Shown here piece by piece: positions 1 to 60,279 of a stretch of DNA of 64,000 nucleotides. Positions within the stretch are counted from its first letter, which is position 1. Each line of letters opens with the position of its first letter. The stretch lies in assembly GCA_008933995.1 (NCBI GenBank), contig WARS01000071.1, positions 4,494,652 through 4,558,651 of the forward strand, read 5' to 3'. The notes below the pieces were generated by a model. It was not told the origin of the DNA and ran no database searches. It was given only the letters and a program-made list of their open reading frames with translations. This stretch comes from Datnioides undecimradiatus. Its lineage: Eukaryota; Chordata; Actinopteri; Lobotiformes; Datnioididae. The position numbers were made by a program, and so were the translations under genes.

Positions 1-3000
1 ATCAAACGCGTCGTCGAAGCTCGGATGCCGCTTTCAAAAAGCTTTTAGGAGAACGGAAGAGCTGCAATCTTTCCCCATCAAGACAAAGACGGGCGGGAGG
101 CATCTCAAATCTTTAAATACCAAAGTGTCTCCAAGAGCGTGAGTGCAGCCTTCGAGCGGGAATCCGGCGAACCGAACGGACTGGGGATATCGTATCTCTG
201 TTACATACTGTACATGCTGTAATTGCTACATGCTACATGCTGTAATTTGTTTTCAGCGGACCGGTGGAATGGGATCGAGCACTTAGCCGAGGCGTAACGG
301 AGAAGAGAGGGTGCGCGCCGCGGGAACGGCCTCAGCCTAACGCGCGCAGACTACCCACTGGCATCCGGGCTCAACCCAGCCCACCAACGACACGAGCCGG
401 CGCCCGCTGCATCCGTTGCACCCTCTGTAACTATTGTGCGGTTTACTACTTCCCCAAAACAAACAACAACGATTTGTTTTCCATCCTGCTTAAATCTGCC
501 AAGAGCCTTTTCCCCATGCATTCATTTCCTGTGATATTCCACTTCGGGCCATTCAACTTTGCTCAGAAATTCAAATGAATGGAAGCCGGCATTCGAGCGA
601 AATGCATATTCATGGCCTACTGCACGCGCGTTAGTCGCTGCAAAATCGGCGAATGCACCGATCGGATGTTTGGCGGACGCTCAACACCAGCCGTTTTGCT
701 CGATGTACCTTTTTGCCCTGCACGCCACCTGAAAGAGACACACTCCTCATTGCCTTTCATCACAAATCTGCAATGATTATAGCCACATCTATAGTTTTAC
801 AGACTCTTTATTAAGCTCGAAGTGTGGCGACTGCCGACTGGTATGAGTTAATCTAATAGCTTCATTCCCAATAAAGCGCAGATAGCACATCAGCAATTAG
901 ACGCTCAAATATGGGAGAGAAAAAAGCTCTATCGGGAGATGATCAGCCCATGTGAGAGACAGAGTGAGTGTGAGAGGAGTGCAGAAGCGCTGAAGGCATG
1001 CAGAGTCGATGAGAGGCGGGCGGGCAGAGACGCGGCGTTAACGTTACGAATGAGTTTACATGCACGCGTCTTCAAAGCGCCGCCCACCTAACTTGGAGGC
1101 TTTCAGAACCCCTCGCTTCTTTTGCAGAATTAATACTTTTATCACTTCGCCAAGCCGCGGTTCCTCCTCCGAGTCCCGCTCCTCCACGCTCGCCACCTTC
1201 CCTTTCATTTCTCCTGCCCTGTTCCCTCCGCGCTGTGGCTACCGATGGCACGGTGCTCCATCACCGGGGCTCGCCGCAGAGAAGGGGGCTCAATAATTAA
1301 GGCGGCGCCTCGCTTTGCTGCCGCAACCACACTGCGCACTGTGTCCCTCCGCGCACGTGCCGCTCATACGCTCATACATACTTAAACACTTTACGGTACA
1401 CATGCTTGGAACGCTTGCACGCTTTAAACACGGTTAAGCAGTCTGGTGACGTCGTTTCACATGCAAAATCCCATAAAAGGGCGAAAACAAACAATGAATT
1501 TGCATAAACAGTGTTGATTTTGACCAGAGTTTGAAATTTAGTTTTACTAAATTTCCTTTTTTATGGTTTTTTTCCCAATCTCAGGTGGATCCATCGTGTT
1601 AAACTATCCTAATGTTAGTTCGCTGGTGTCTTCATGTATAAATATTACTAGCATGTCAAAAGAGCAAGGCAAGCTTACAGCGGATACTGATATGCAGAGT
1701 TTGTTCTTGCACTTGCAGATTAATTACTGCCTAAAAAGATAAAACAGCCGATGCTTTGAGGTGACGGCTCGGGTTGTTGCTAGAACAGAGACAGCTATTT
1801 CACCTTCCGTCCCTGTTAAAGCACAGTTAACAGAGATTTACGTCAATATTGGCATGTTCTTATATTGCGACAAACATTTAGAGTCGATCTCAGACGTGCA
1901 CTGTCCTGGACGCACTTGAAACACCAAGAGAATCCAAACCCGCGGCTGGAAGCGGTACCTGTCTGAGTTAAAGCTCGCTATAAAACTGTTTCAGGAAGTT
2001 ATTTTAATGAAAGTAAAAGTTTGCGACCTGTAAAAGATTTACATCTTCAGTGAGAACAAACGGGTTTGAGGCCGAGTGCCACAAGATACCGAGAGAGACA
2101 CTAATGCTTTGTTGGCCTCGGTCTTTTCGCGGCTTTCGTTGACAATAAGAGACATATAGGAAACCACCAGCCTCGTCCTTTAACGAACAACCATTTGGAT
2201 CCATTGTAGACATTAAACTTTGATCCCTGTCGCTGAGGGAACATGAGGATAACATATTAAAAGGCCGCGACAGAGCGAACTATTTTTGGATCTCGGTCCG
2301 CACTACGGCTTTTCTCCGAGAGCGTCGAGCGTGCTAGCTCGTGGACATACTCGCCCCTTGAGAAAAGCATCCAATGACAGCCGAGCGAAGCGAGAGAAGC
2401 AAAGCTCTTCGCCGCGATTCGAACACGTCTTGAGATGCACCTTCAACCCGCTGTAATATAAATGAGGACAGGAAGAGGGCTGGGTGACCTGGAGGTGCCT
2501 CCTGTACGTTGGCTCTCTCTCCTGCAGCCGTGTAAACACGGTCCGGAGACTGTAAGCTCGCTAATAATTCATCCAAGACATCGTTCAGAGTGATATAATC
2601 TACAGAAAGCACGCTGGACTTCAGCGCCGCCGACAGAGCTTCGTTCATAGCTGCGGCACATCAGGATGGCGTATTCACATATGGACACCGTACAAAAGTA
2701 CTAGGACCTGTTCACGTGCAGCTAATTCATTAACAGCAGAGAACAACAGGAGTGTCTTAGCCAACGTAAGAGCGAGCATTTCACTGTCCCGTGAACTGAA
2801 CGCGAGCATGGCAGCAAAGCGCAGCCCAGCAGCGTCCCTCCACGCCCTGCGCAAACACAATTAGCGCTTGCAGACGTGCATCACAGACGTGTGTGTGTGT
2901 GTGTGTGTGTGAGTCAGCTGGCTGGCTCGACTGTCGGCTTGTCTCTAAATAGGCGACGAGGAAGACAACGACGGCAAAGAGCCATGTCAAATCGATAATC

Positions 3001-4931
3001 CCTTAAATTCTTCAGGAAAATGGGGAGTGAAACGTAAAAACTATGGGACATTTAGCCCTCCGGGCTGCAGCGGCAGGGCCCGAGGATTACGTACCACTGC
3101 GTTCCTAATAAGAGAGGATAATGGAAGCTTAGAGGTGACGTGGGGCCCCGCTGTCATGCGAAATAACGGCATGATCCAGGCCCATTTTGATGCTGTGTCA
3201 CTTCAGTCCACTTCTCTGCCTTTCAGCCTCTATCTCTGTTTGCTCCTGCGCACGGGCTGCTCTGCTCTGTCTGGCAGTTATTTACTCTGACTATCAATGT
3301 GGGTTTCTCAAACAGATCCCTGCAGGGCACAGAGGAGAAAGGTCTGCACATCGTTAGGCTCCAAATAAGTAGCTTCATTGTCTTTTCAAGGCAGAGTTTG
3401 TCTTTTTTTTCCCTTAGACACTCACGGAGGGAGGGTTTGCAGTGGTATTGCAGTGGTTTTGCGAGGACGTTGCGCAGAGAGATGCGGTCCGAGTTTGCAT
3501 ATCCCCTCCACGCCTGTGCACCTGTTTCCTCTCACGTTTCCACAGAGCTGCAGGTCAGGTTAGCTGGTGACTCTCAAGTACACACTGATGTAAATGCACG
3601 CTGGGCATGAGCATGCTGGTGTGAACAGGAAGCAGACTGTCTACGCTGCAGTTGGTTGCTTAGTTGCAGACAATACCATGTCAAAGCCAGACCAGGAACC
3701 TCTTTGTGCAGACCTAAGGAAGCGTAGGGCGTGATCATTTGTTCGAAGTGTGATGTTTTGGCTTGATAATGACAGAGGCTTGGTGAATCAGGGGAGCACA
3801 TGTCATCGTTATAAACCGAACCTGGGCGTCTGCGTCACTGTTTCCACAAGTCCAAGACTTTTCAAACCAAAACGGGATCGACGCCATTTCCAAAAAGACA
3901 AAAACGTCTGGATGTAGCCTCAGGGAACTTAACCATCAGGGTGGCATTTGTTGTTTGGTAGTATCGGAGCTCATCAGCCATGTAAACATATTCAAAACGG
4001 TCGCAAAGAGCAGCCAGGCTTCCAGAGAGCCTGTTCTCAGGGCTTTGTAGAGTCTGTACCTTCTGAGCCGAGCACTGTCAGTCCTTTAGCCTTTCCTATA
4101 TACCTACGGAGCCACCAAAGCAGCTGAGGACACTTGGGCGAGGACTTAGCAGGTGTTTAAAGTTTTAGCACATCACCCCGGCTCCCCCGGAAAAAACAAT
4201 GCGCGCTGGAGACACGGGCAGGAAAGAGAAAGTGGTTAAGTTGAACCCGCTTCTGAATGTTTTATAAGACGCCGGAGCCTGGAGGATAAGCGAGACTGAC
4301 ATTGGCATTGAGGGAGACCAGGGGAGAGGCGGAGCGCGAGGGAGAATGAGGAATTATGCATAGGATTCAGAGGTTCCTCGTGATGTGGCGGGCACGCGCG
4401 GCGTAGATGTGCTGTGGCGCTCATTACGAGCCCGGTTCTGCGAAGCATCTACATGGGAACACAAAGGGGGGGGGCAGAATCCACCCACCTACCAGAAAAG
4501 CAGGGCAGAACACACAGCTTTAGATCAATGCCCATTCATCTGTCTATATGTATCAGCATCCTCCCACGGCCTCGTGCTTCTTGACATGTATTTAAATGAG
4601 GACTGTGCACTGACTGTCCTGTGGGCACAGCAAGGCAGCATCCTTCTGACTGAGCGCAGTCAAATCAAACACCACAAACAGTTTATTTGGTGTGTATTAA
4701 TAGGGATCAGTGATTTTAACCCTGCAATCGCCTCAAAAAGGCTAAGTAACAGCGACATCAGGCTGCCGTGTCAGTGTCCCTGCAGCGAAAAACAAGCTGT
4801 GCCCAACAGTTCAGCGTGCATCTCAAACAATAATTTGCTGTTTCTCCATACATGCACAAAGCTTAAGAGCCTGTCAGCTGTTCGCTAGGACATTATCTCC
4901 ATGCGTGGCGGTGTCACGGGCGCCGCGTTAC
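1..4931 (-). other. plxna4: plxna4 intron 3' of exon 18 (incomplete at the window edge)
   Basis: No plexin-like coding segment was found on the minus strand here: the next expected block (TESVAEKMLTNWF-type) is absent, so its exon lies beyond base 1. Contents are unique-looking intron DNA, a (GT)11 tract at 2889-2911, and a short tandem of a 13-base ACATGCTGTAATT-like unit near 210-248. Nothing else was recognised. Confidence 0.7.
2889..2911. repeat. (GT)n microsatellite
   Basis: Uninterrupted GT dinucleotides, about 11 units. Confidence 0.97.
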
Positions 4932-50701
<45,770 letters not shown>

Positions 50702-51946
50702 CTGAAAGCACACGGAAAAGGTCGGCGTCACAGGACGAGCACTGGAAGATGCGCATAGAAACAGCCTCTGGGTGTGTGTGCATGTGTGTGCGTGCACTGA
50801 TTCAGTCACACACTAACAGAGGAACAAACATGATTCCCCACGTATGTATTACAACGGTGTTAATGTTTAATGTTGACCCGATGTGCGGCACGATGCGCCT
50901 CAAACGCTCGGGCGCACCGCGGGCCCCCGTATGTCACCGCGTCCAACGTCAACTGCACAGGCAACTGTTGCCTTCATCTCAAGCCAAAGGAACAGTAGTG
51001 AGCAGGTGGGATCAGTTGGCTGGAGGACGCCGTTTCTCTGCCATCAATGGGCTCTTGTCTGCACCGGGGGCATCTGTCCAGCTCGGTGGAGCCCGTGCAA
51101 ACACACCTACACATGGAGGAGCAGCGACAGGCGCTTTACCCCGGGAGCACGTGCAAAATCCAGTGTGCGAGAAAAATGTAAAATGAAATGATCTGAGAAC
51201 AGCAGGGGCAACTCATCCTCCCCCCCCGAGCTTATGTGAAGATCAGCGTCATTAAACATAAAAATGTCTGCAGCGTAATTGCAAAAACTGACAAGTAATA
51301 ATTAATGTTGTACCGTGACTTTAAAAATGCGAGCGGATGGAGTTAAATTGGTATTTCAAAGCAAAACATGTTGGAAGCGTCGAAAGGCGAAGAATTTGAA
51401 TAAGCACTTGCGGCGCAAAGCAAACACACTCCACGCCCACGAATCCACACTAATCCACACAGGGGCCGTTGGACTACAGTCATTTGACTACAGAACAAAC
51501 ATCCTCGTGCTCATGCGCTTGACACTAAACTTACGCACATACAGGGCTTGAGGATTTACATATGCGAACACAAGACAGGCACAAGAGTCCATTGTGCTCC
51601 TGGACAACGAGTGCACGCTGTCTGTTTCAGTTTACACACTGCAAACCTCTCTTTTACGCTGTTCTGGTTTCTATTTGCAGTCCGTGTAGTACTGCACAGG
51701 CTCCGGTTGCATGCAGGTGAGTGAGGCCAAGGCTAAAATGCAACCTTGGAAGCCGTCGGCCATCGTCTAAGGACCGTTTAGCTTGTTTGACTGCATTCGT
51801 GTGCGGATATCTGTTCGCTACAGACTTCATTTAAGATACTGTGTGCATGTAATGTAAAGTCTTGATGGAGATTTGGCTGAAAGAGCGCGTGGCCATGTCT
51901 GATCTCAGTGCAGTTACTTTGTCAGGTGTGACATCCTTGAACATGC

Positions 51947-51949
<3 letters not shown>

Positions 51950-51987
<38 letters not shown>
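51950..51987. repeat. (GT)n microsatellite
   Basis: About nineteen TG units; GT-rich sequence resumes at 52088-52119. Confidence 0.97.
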
Positions 51988-51989
<2 letters not shown>

Positions 51990-53126
51990 GTCTAGCTGTG
52001 CCTCTGCTGTCTGTGTCTGTCTTGCCTGCCAGACAAGGTTCTGCTCAGCCACATGGCCCTCAGTCTGTTTGTGCAAGCCTGAGGCCCGTGTGTGTGTGTG
52101 GCGTACGTGTGTGTGTGTCTTTAAGTGTCCCTCGGGGCTGCCCCGCTCACACCTGCATCCCACTGTGTCAACAACAGGAGTGAACGTACACACGGCGCAC
52201 ACCACACAAAACGCCACCGCCGCGCAGCAGACGAACGGCGGCGCGCTGGGAAAAACCAAAAAAAACCAAAAAGTGCATCTCAGAGTCTGACACAGATTAA
52301 TTTTCGGTCCTGTCTGTCTTTCAATTTCCTGGCAATTGCCTTGTTGGATAATGACAGCAGACTGTGACAGTGTGTGTGCCCCGCTCGGCTCCAAACCTCA
52401 GGCTCAGATCAATGCCTAATAAGTGGCTCCTCTGCAAAATGTGGGGGAGTGAATGAAAGGTGCAAATAACACCATTTAAGTGTTTTGTTCCCCACCCCCC
52501 CATGCAAATCGCCCACAACTGGGTGATATTAATTGCTGCTAGCACCACGGGCTGGAATTAACTGTCAGCTAGGAGGAGATAACAGCTGGGCGTCCATCAA
52601 AGGCTTTTCTTTCAGTACAATGTAGCATTTTAAAATAAAAAAAAAAAAACAGCCGACAGCAAAACCTATAACACGTGCCCGACACCGTGCGGCCCGTGAA
52701 AAGTCGAAAAACCCCGTCAGCTGCTGTGAAAACTCGGCGCTGTATGTGCTTCAGTGTTGTTTTGTCTTTGCTCCTCAAAAGCTCAATAACCGTCCACCTG
52801 TCCGCCTGGTCCTAAACCCTGCGGCAACAGAAAGACAGGCCCGGCGGGGTGGGGGGTGGGTGGGGACAAAGAAAGCCATTGACACGGTGGGACGCTGACG
52901 GTCGCGGCGCTGTGTGGCGGCCCCGTCGTGGACACTCCTGTTAGATTAACCCCCCGTCACCTCGACAAACTCTGTCTGTGTGCGCGCGGGTCTCGCCTAG
53001 CTTCGGGACAAACAGGTGGCACGCTGTAATGAGCTGCAGACGGGGTCACATCAGCAGCAGAAGCCGCAACTGATGACAAACAAGCCCACCAGGAACGAGG
53101 CTTGGCTGGGGAAACGACTCGGTCTG

Positions 53127-53137
53127 CGTGTGTGCGT

Positions 53138-53177
<40 letters not shown>

Positions 53178-53436
53178 ATCTCACAGTCTCCGGCCCAAAA
53201 AGGCCTTCAGATCCTTCCCAAAACATGTGCGAGGCTGGTGAAACTGTATAGTATAACTTTCACAGAGGCCTGGTTCCATGAAAGGGTTACAGTGTGGAGA
53301 CAGCTGTCAGCAGGGGTGGGTGGGTGGGTGGGGGTGGGAGGGGAGTCGGGGAGTAGTGGGGTGGGAGGGGGTGTCCCTTATGGAGCAGTGTCTAAAGACA
53401 GACGTACACAGGCCGTTGTCAGCGGGAACACTAAAA

Positions 53437-53473
<37 letters not shown>

Positions 53474-53517
53474 CTGAAAAAGCCCAGAATAAAAGAGGAA
53501 GTGTGTTTATCGCTGTG

Positions 53518-53567
<50 letters not shown>
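53127..53567. repeat. three long (GT)n tracts in 440 bases
   Basis: Tracts at 53127-53176 (imperfect), 53439-53471 and 53519-53567, with GGGTGGGTGGGTGGG-rich sequence at 53315-53375 between them. Confidence 0.96.
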
Positions 53568-53569
<2 letters not shown>

Positions 53570-55278
53570 TGATGTTCAGACCAGCATGGGCCAGTAGTGG
53601 AGGTGAGGATGGGGGGGGGGGATCACAGCAGCTGTTGCCCAGCACACGCTACAGTCACTCAACACAGCGGGGCTGCACAATGAAGCCCCTTCTCCCACTG
53701 TGCGCGCGTGTGTGCGTGCGTATGTTTGCGCGCACGCGCAAGCGGCGTGACGGACGTGCAGATTGTTGTCGCTGCGTTTTCAGGGAAGACAAAGAAGCGC
53801 CGCGTGCGATCCGACGCCGCCTCCGACTGCCTCTGCTCCCTGCCTCTCCAAGAACGCACAGCTGACCTGGGGGAAGGCTGAGCGGCGTCACCGGGAAAGC
53901 GCGGCGCTCCGGTAAATGAATGCTAATAAAATTCCCACTCAGGATGACCTTCGCGGGGGGTTATTCAACCAGAGGGGCTACAGCGGCGGCGCATACTCGA
54001 GCAACCTGAGCGACTTTGACTGACAGCCGCGGGTTAAGACAACAGCTTCTTCCTCACACTGAGCGGGCGCCCATCATTATGGTCGAGGCCTCACTAACGC
54101 AGGGCTGTCGGGCCTGCTGCCGCTGTGCGCTGTTACACTTTTTCACATGAAAGACGCCCAAAACGACACAAATTAGACCTCGGACCCACATCTGATGAGA
54201 TTTATTGCTATTAACTGTTTAATTCCTGAAAGTTTATGAAACTCACCTGCAAAATGCTGGGTCACTGTGTCGCAGATTTATGTAAATGCAAATAAACTGG
54301 AGATCCCCGGTTTGAGAAGCTGAAAGCTTGGGCACAGCGGTAATTCTCAAACTTTATGCATCACTGGGCTGGATCTTTTCTCCAAAACAATCAACCTCAT
54401 CAACCTAAATCACAAAACTGGTCTTTTTTGTGTGAATAAAGTCTTCTACATTCAACCTGGCACCTCCACGCTGCCGTCCGGGGCCACCGACACGAGAGCT
54501 TTCATTGTGTATCTGTTATAAATAATGGATTCGAGGTTGCATCAGGTGAACAACAACTTCGGCGGCGGCGAAAACCAGGCAGGCGACAGCGTTGTCACGG
54601 AGAGGTAGAAGGTGTGGGCATTGCATAACAAACGTGCTGCAGCCTTTCTGCCGTACATAGAGAGAGAAGGCCGGCGCTGTTTGTACTTTCCACTCTTATT
54701 TCTGGCCGACCTGTGAACAGAGACTCTGCCACGCCGCCTTGAGACCCAGCCGTGCTCGCTGCGCCTCCATGATGGATGGGGGCACGGGGGGCAAGAAGAC
54801 GGAGGAAGAAGAGGAGAGATAAAAGAGGACAGAGCGGAGTGGAAACGGCCCATCGCTTTGTGCTCTGATGAGACCCGGTCTCTGCCGTGCCAGATGTGCC
54901 TCGCCATGCTGGGCGAGAGAGAAAGCAGCAGAGAGAAAAATCCCACCGTCACCAGTAATGCAGAGGAAGCGATTCTGCAAGCTGTTGCCAAGGCAACAGG
55001 CCTGGCTCTGACCTCAGGAACACCCCCACATCCACAACCACCCCCCCCCCTCCAAACCTTCAGCCGTGCACGGTAAACAGCTGGCACCTCTGGGACTTGC
55101 TGCCACCTACACCTCCTTTTAAACATGTATAGATACACACACACACACATGCACACGCACGCACGCACACACACACTGGCGTCTCCCCTACACCCTATCC
55201 ATTTTTAATGAGTGTTAGCCCGGCTACCACGTCACTGGAATGAAGCACATCGATCATGAACACAATACCCATTCCAGC

Positions 55279-55327
55279 AGAGAGAGAGAGAGAGAGAGAG
55301 AGAGGGGAAGCATGGAAGGGGTGTATC

Positions 55328-55355
<28 letters not shown>
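55279..55355. repeat. (AG)n and (GT)n microsatellites
   Basis: (AG)n at 55279-55304 and (GT)n at 55329-55355, separated by 24 bases. Confidence 0.96.
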
Positions 55356-55358
<3 letters not shown>

Positions 55359-56811
55359 CTAATAACAAAAGCACAAAAGCAGAGCAAATACTCGCCGCTG
55401 AATGAATGAAAGCCAATGAAATCTACAGCGTCCCTCAGTCCCACAGTGACCCTGCAGCCAGTGTTTCCTGCGTCGGGGCTGACTACACATGGACGGCTGA
55501 GCCATTTCCCCTGACCGGCCGCCTCTTTAATCTGCTCCAGTAATCCCGCTGAGGCTCCTCCTGAGGACAGCGGCCGCATCCTCCCGTGCCTCTTCCTCGC
55601 TCTCTCTCCTCCTCTTGTCCTCAACTCGCAAAAAATCCCCCCGCCGTACTCTCTAAGACCCAAAACAAATCCGCTCTGTGGCGTCGCGGCGTCGCGGCTT
55701 GTTGACACCCCACCCACAAAAGAATGGCGTTCTCTCGCCGAAGCCAAAACAACTTTATTTGACTTTTCAGACTGAAAATGAGAATAAATTACATTTCTGC
55801 ATTTTTGCAGAAGGAGACTGGGGTCGGCCTGCGGTTCAACCCAATCATCGATATCCACCGTTAGCCGGGCCGACCCCCAGAGGAGAGGTGAGTGGCTCTG
55901 TTGAAGTGTTGTGGCAAGCCCCTGGATAATCAGGCCTCGAGACTCGCACCAATCCCCCCCCCCCCCCAAGCTTGATTAAGGACAGAGCGGGGTCTGCCGG
56001 GGGGGGTGGTGTTGATCCCTCAGAGGCCTTGAGCCGCCGGCGCAAAGACCCCGCAACAGCTGGGAGCTTTGATGCCGGCTTAAAGCCCGCATTCCAGCAG
56101 CAAAATGTGTAAAAGGAAATTAATTACCGCCACATGTGCGCGTAATAGCTGCGCATTAACCCCCCCATCACACGCCTTAAAAACCAAAACTACAACCTCC
56201 ATCCCCCCGAAGACGTGCTGCTGCTATCCGCCGCCGCCGCCGTTTCACACGAGAAGGAATCTTGCTTTCGTTGCCGCTGCAGATGTCAGAGGGCTCCCCG
56301 ACAAGTCGTACTCAGAGAAGCACGTTTTGTGCCGAAGTACGCCATATTGATTTTTCTCCTACTGTATCGCATTCATTAAAGAAGCGTCTACGCCGCCAAC
56401 GCAAGGGGGAGGTTTTCATATAAATGGACGTTGGGCTGATTTCAATGGGAAATCCGGCATCCGGCATGTGTCAGCGCCTCCTCTGAAGGTCGGAGCCTTT
56501 TGTGCTCGTCGGTTTTCGGAGACGGCTGAATCCGAAAGTGGAGGAGATGGCGTTCAGAATAGATATTGCTCATTGATTTGTAAGCGGGTAAACCTGGGAG
56601 GGAGAAAAAGGCCGAGGCGAAATGAAATGATACAGCCCGCCTCGTCCGCAAGCAGCCGTCTCCCACACTCCAGAAGTGATTTGCTGTGAAAACGGGAGCT
56701 TTTAACCTTTATTGTCGCAGCCGGCTCTCTCAGCCCATCGTATCCTTATTTCTCTTCGTCTGCTCACCCACTCAAAAGAAACAAAACAGAGGGAGAGACA
56801 GGGAGACGCAC

Positions 56812-56854
56812 GCACGGATGCATGCACGGACGCATGCACGGACGCATGCACGCA
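56812..56854. repeat. 12-base tandem repeat
   Basis: About three and a half copies of GCACGGAYGCAT. The unit is itself nearly palindromic around GCATGC. Confidence 0.85.
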
Positions 56855-58694
56855 GTCGTTTTGTTTACTGGATTTGGCCTGAGCTCCTAGATTTGGGTCA
56901 ATTGAAAACATCAAGTCACTGTAGCACCACAAGGCTGGGTTTAAAGACACAATGAACGGGGGAGGTGAGGAGGGAGGAGGGGGAGGCGGGCTCAGAAGGA
57001 GGCACCGCAGTGCAAACATAACAACCCAGACAGCTACGCTAACTCTCCCTGAATTGATACTGGACTACCGTGGATATCTAGCTACCGCAGTGTGATCAAG
57101 CAGAACCGCTGCTCCCAGACCAGAGCATCGGTCACCCCCACCTCCCGGCCCATATTAGGGCTTTCACCACCCCTCCCTCCCAGTCGTACCCCCTCAGTCC
57201 TGGGCAGGCCCGCTCCCTGGCAGCTCACCAGAAGTAACAGACTGGTAGGAGACAAACTGCCGGGCAGGAGGCGAGGGGAGGAACAGGTCAGCCGTGCGCC
57301 TTCTGACCGCAGTTTGAACTCCGACGCCGAGCGAGCCATTATGTGTCAAGGCTGACCCCGGGGACGATAACCGCGTATTTAAAGTGGTAATAATACAGTC
57401 CGGCGTTTTCCCCGTGACGTTTCCCGTGATGAACAGCCATTGTTGTGGCGTCTGTGGTGGAATTCATGCGGCCCGGACTGTCTGTGGATATGGCTCTCTG
57501 CAGGCGGCACTTGTGTGTTTGGATCTTCTGCTTATTCAAAATAAAGCGGTACACCAACGGACCGGTGCTATAATTGCGGTAGCCTAAAGTCTATATTACA
57601 TTTGATTACAGGGGATAAGGACAAGGTATTGACTGAATTACTACTTTATACTAAATTAACTTAGAAAAACCAAAATTTAATATCTAAAAACTATATAAAA
57701 GATGCTTTGCACCATTATTTCCTTATAAGTTACAGGATATTTCCCATAATTCTATGTTTTGGACACGATTGCCTCCTGTTAGCATATCTGGATGCTGATA
57801 TTTGATTTTGTTTATGTAAATGTAGGCTGCAGATTAAGGGAAACTGCCAAAATTATTATAATTTTGCCAGCACATTATATATATTTAGACTTTTTAACTG
57901 CGCTGCGTGTCTTATATCATATTACATCACGTCCACGGTGTCTGAAAACCCCCACAGCACAGTGAAAATGTTGAAGCTTGCTATCGATCACTAACCAAAG
58001 CTCTGGAGCACCAAAAAAAAAAAAAAATGGCCGTGCATTTTTTGTTTTCAACATTGATGTTTCAGGATCTCCAGAAGCGTTTTATTTTATTCATCGCTCC
58101 TCTCGCAGCTGTGGGCGGCAGGTCTTCTCTTCCCCCGTGCAAAGAGATATAAAAGTCCCCTCTCTCGTGGGGCGCGCATTGGGACGCCACTCAGGACACA
58201 CTTGCACAAGCGTGGTGTCGAATTCCAGCATGCACGGCCCAGACTTGCATGGGTTGAGGATGACGCTGGGCAGAGAGCAACAAGGAAGGTGGAGGAGGGA
58301 GATGGGACTGTCTCGTAATCTGTGTGTGTGTGTGTGTTGAAGTATTACAGACTGGAGGACTGGAGGGAGGGGTCGCAGGGGGGGATGTGAGGCAGTGGAG
58401 GGAGTGCGAGCGTAGAAATAATGGAGTGAGGGGATCGACCGGCGAGGAGGATGAAAAATCCAACCAGTCGATGCGGCGAGGAGCGTATCAATTATGTATG
58501 GCTCCAATCCTCTTTTTTTGGGGGGCGAGGAGAGGAAGGGGCACGGGTCAGACCGAACAAACGGGCGCGCTTCGACGGCGCGTGCGTAGTCTTCGCATAT
58601 ACCGCCGACCACCGGGGGCCCTTACATTAAAATGCACCGGCAACTGTTCAATAACTCCCCCATTACAAATGCTGCCGGACCTCATGGTTTTCAG

Positions 58695-58697
<3 letters not shown>

Positions 58698-58728
<31 letters not shown>
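58698..58728. repeat. (CT)n microsatellite
   Basis: About fifteen TC units; a (TCC)n tract follows at 58852-58877. Confidence 0.97.
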
Positions 58729-58730
<2 letters not shown>

Positions 58731-59876
58731 ATAACCGACCTTAATGGAATGCTGCACCGACTAATAACCTTCGCCAAAAACACACATTCATTTGCTTATG
58801 CGTGGTTTAACAGCTTCAGTTAACAGCACAATGTCAAACGCCGCTAATGATACCTCCTCCTCCTCCTCCTCCTCCTCTCCGGATCTCACGTGCACCCTCT
58901 TATACAAGGTAAAGATCTTCAGACGGATCCCGCCGATACGATCTGAAAGTCCCCGGCCCCCTTTTCTCGCCTTTCCTTTTCCACTTATCTCCCCCGTCTC
59001 TTCCCCGCACACCCGAACCTGCTCCTCCCGTGCTCCCGCGCTCGCTCTCCCGGCCGCGGCGGCCTCCTCGCTCAGTAATTCAGTCAGGAGGCTAAAAGGA
59101 GGAAATTACACCCACTTTGAACTCTCAGCCCCCCTCCTCTACCCTGCTTGCTCACTGGCAACTGGTTTAAAGGCCCACACTGACATTTAAGAGGTGGAAA
59201 CGGGAGGTTGCGGTGTGCACCCAGTAACACGCATTGGTACACGTGGTGTGCGGAAATTAGATTTAACCTTATTTGGCGCAACTTAACTGACAACACTCGC
59301 CAAATTCACCCCCTCAGAGCTTCGACGCAGGTTAAAACGACGCATTCCTGCATGTACGTCGTCGTTAACCGGCCGCCATCAGGCAGCGTAGCAAACCGGG
59401 CACTAGTGCAAATGGAACAACGAACGTATATCTGAAATTCACATAAGTGAGTTTCTGCCAGTGATACTCTCAGGCCACATTAGCAACCTGTTACTGTTAC
59501 GCCTACTGTCCGCCTTCTTTCCTGTCTAGGTCTGTGTTAGACGAGGTCGCAGCGTTTGTCCGACGACCTGTTTCACTCATTTTTATACTTATTTATGTTT
59601 AATTTGGCTCATTTTGTGCTATTTTTCAGTCTTTCAGTATGTTTTGTTTTTTTAAAATCGCCTGCTCGGCTACGCCGCCGTCCTGTCGCTCGTCACTTCG
59701 CTTCACCTCTTTGTCTTCCAGCGTATCTCCAGCCTGTCTGTCTTCGTCCAACGTGTCTGTGAGCCTCTCAGCGGGATCCCAGACTGTCAATGCAGCCAGT
59801 AATGAGGTGTATGCTTCAGTCAGCATGTGAGGAGTTAATAAGGAAGCAGCAGAGGCCATCACACATCAACAGGCAT

Positions 59877-59878
<2 letters not shown>

Positions 59879-59921
<43 letters not shown>

Positions 59922-60240
59922 GGGAGCCTCCCTGGCACACTTACGGCTGTCTGTCGACCAATGGGGGTATTGATTTGCAGGGGAAGGCAGACAGAAATGA
60001 ATTCTGATCCACAGAGGGACTCCACAGTGCATGTCTGAGTGTGGAAGATTTTTTTTTTTTTTTTGGTGAGCGTGCGTGTGTGTGCACGTGTGTCTAAATG
60101 TGTGTGCGCGCGCATGCGAGTGAGCATGTTTGTTCCTCTTTGTCTCAGCGTCTCTCCCAGTGTACATGATGTACATACAAATGAAGGGTTTGGTTACACC
60201 CCACTGCTCTCAGGGCTGTTGCTTGTGCACAAGTGTAAGT

Positions 60241-60279
<39 letters not shown>

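Noticed and set aside
2334-2648. minus-strand frame considered as the next GAP exon
   Set aside because: Its residues do not match the conserved block that follows Leu-Leu-Leu-Arg-Arg in plexins.
4385-4888. 167-codon plus-strand open frame near exon 18
   Set aside because: No domain; it lies on the strand opposite to the gene and ends before the exon.
54542-55174. 210-codon minus-strand open frame
   Set aside because: Low-complexity composition from repeats; no domain recognised.
55232-55969. 245-codon minus-strand open frame
   Set aside because: No recognisable domain; it ends in translated AC/AG repeats and shows no splice-supported link to the plexin frame.
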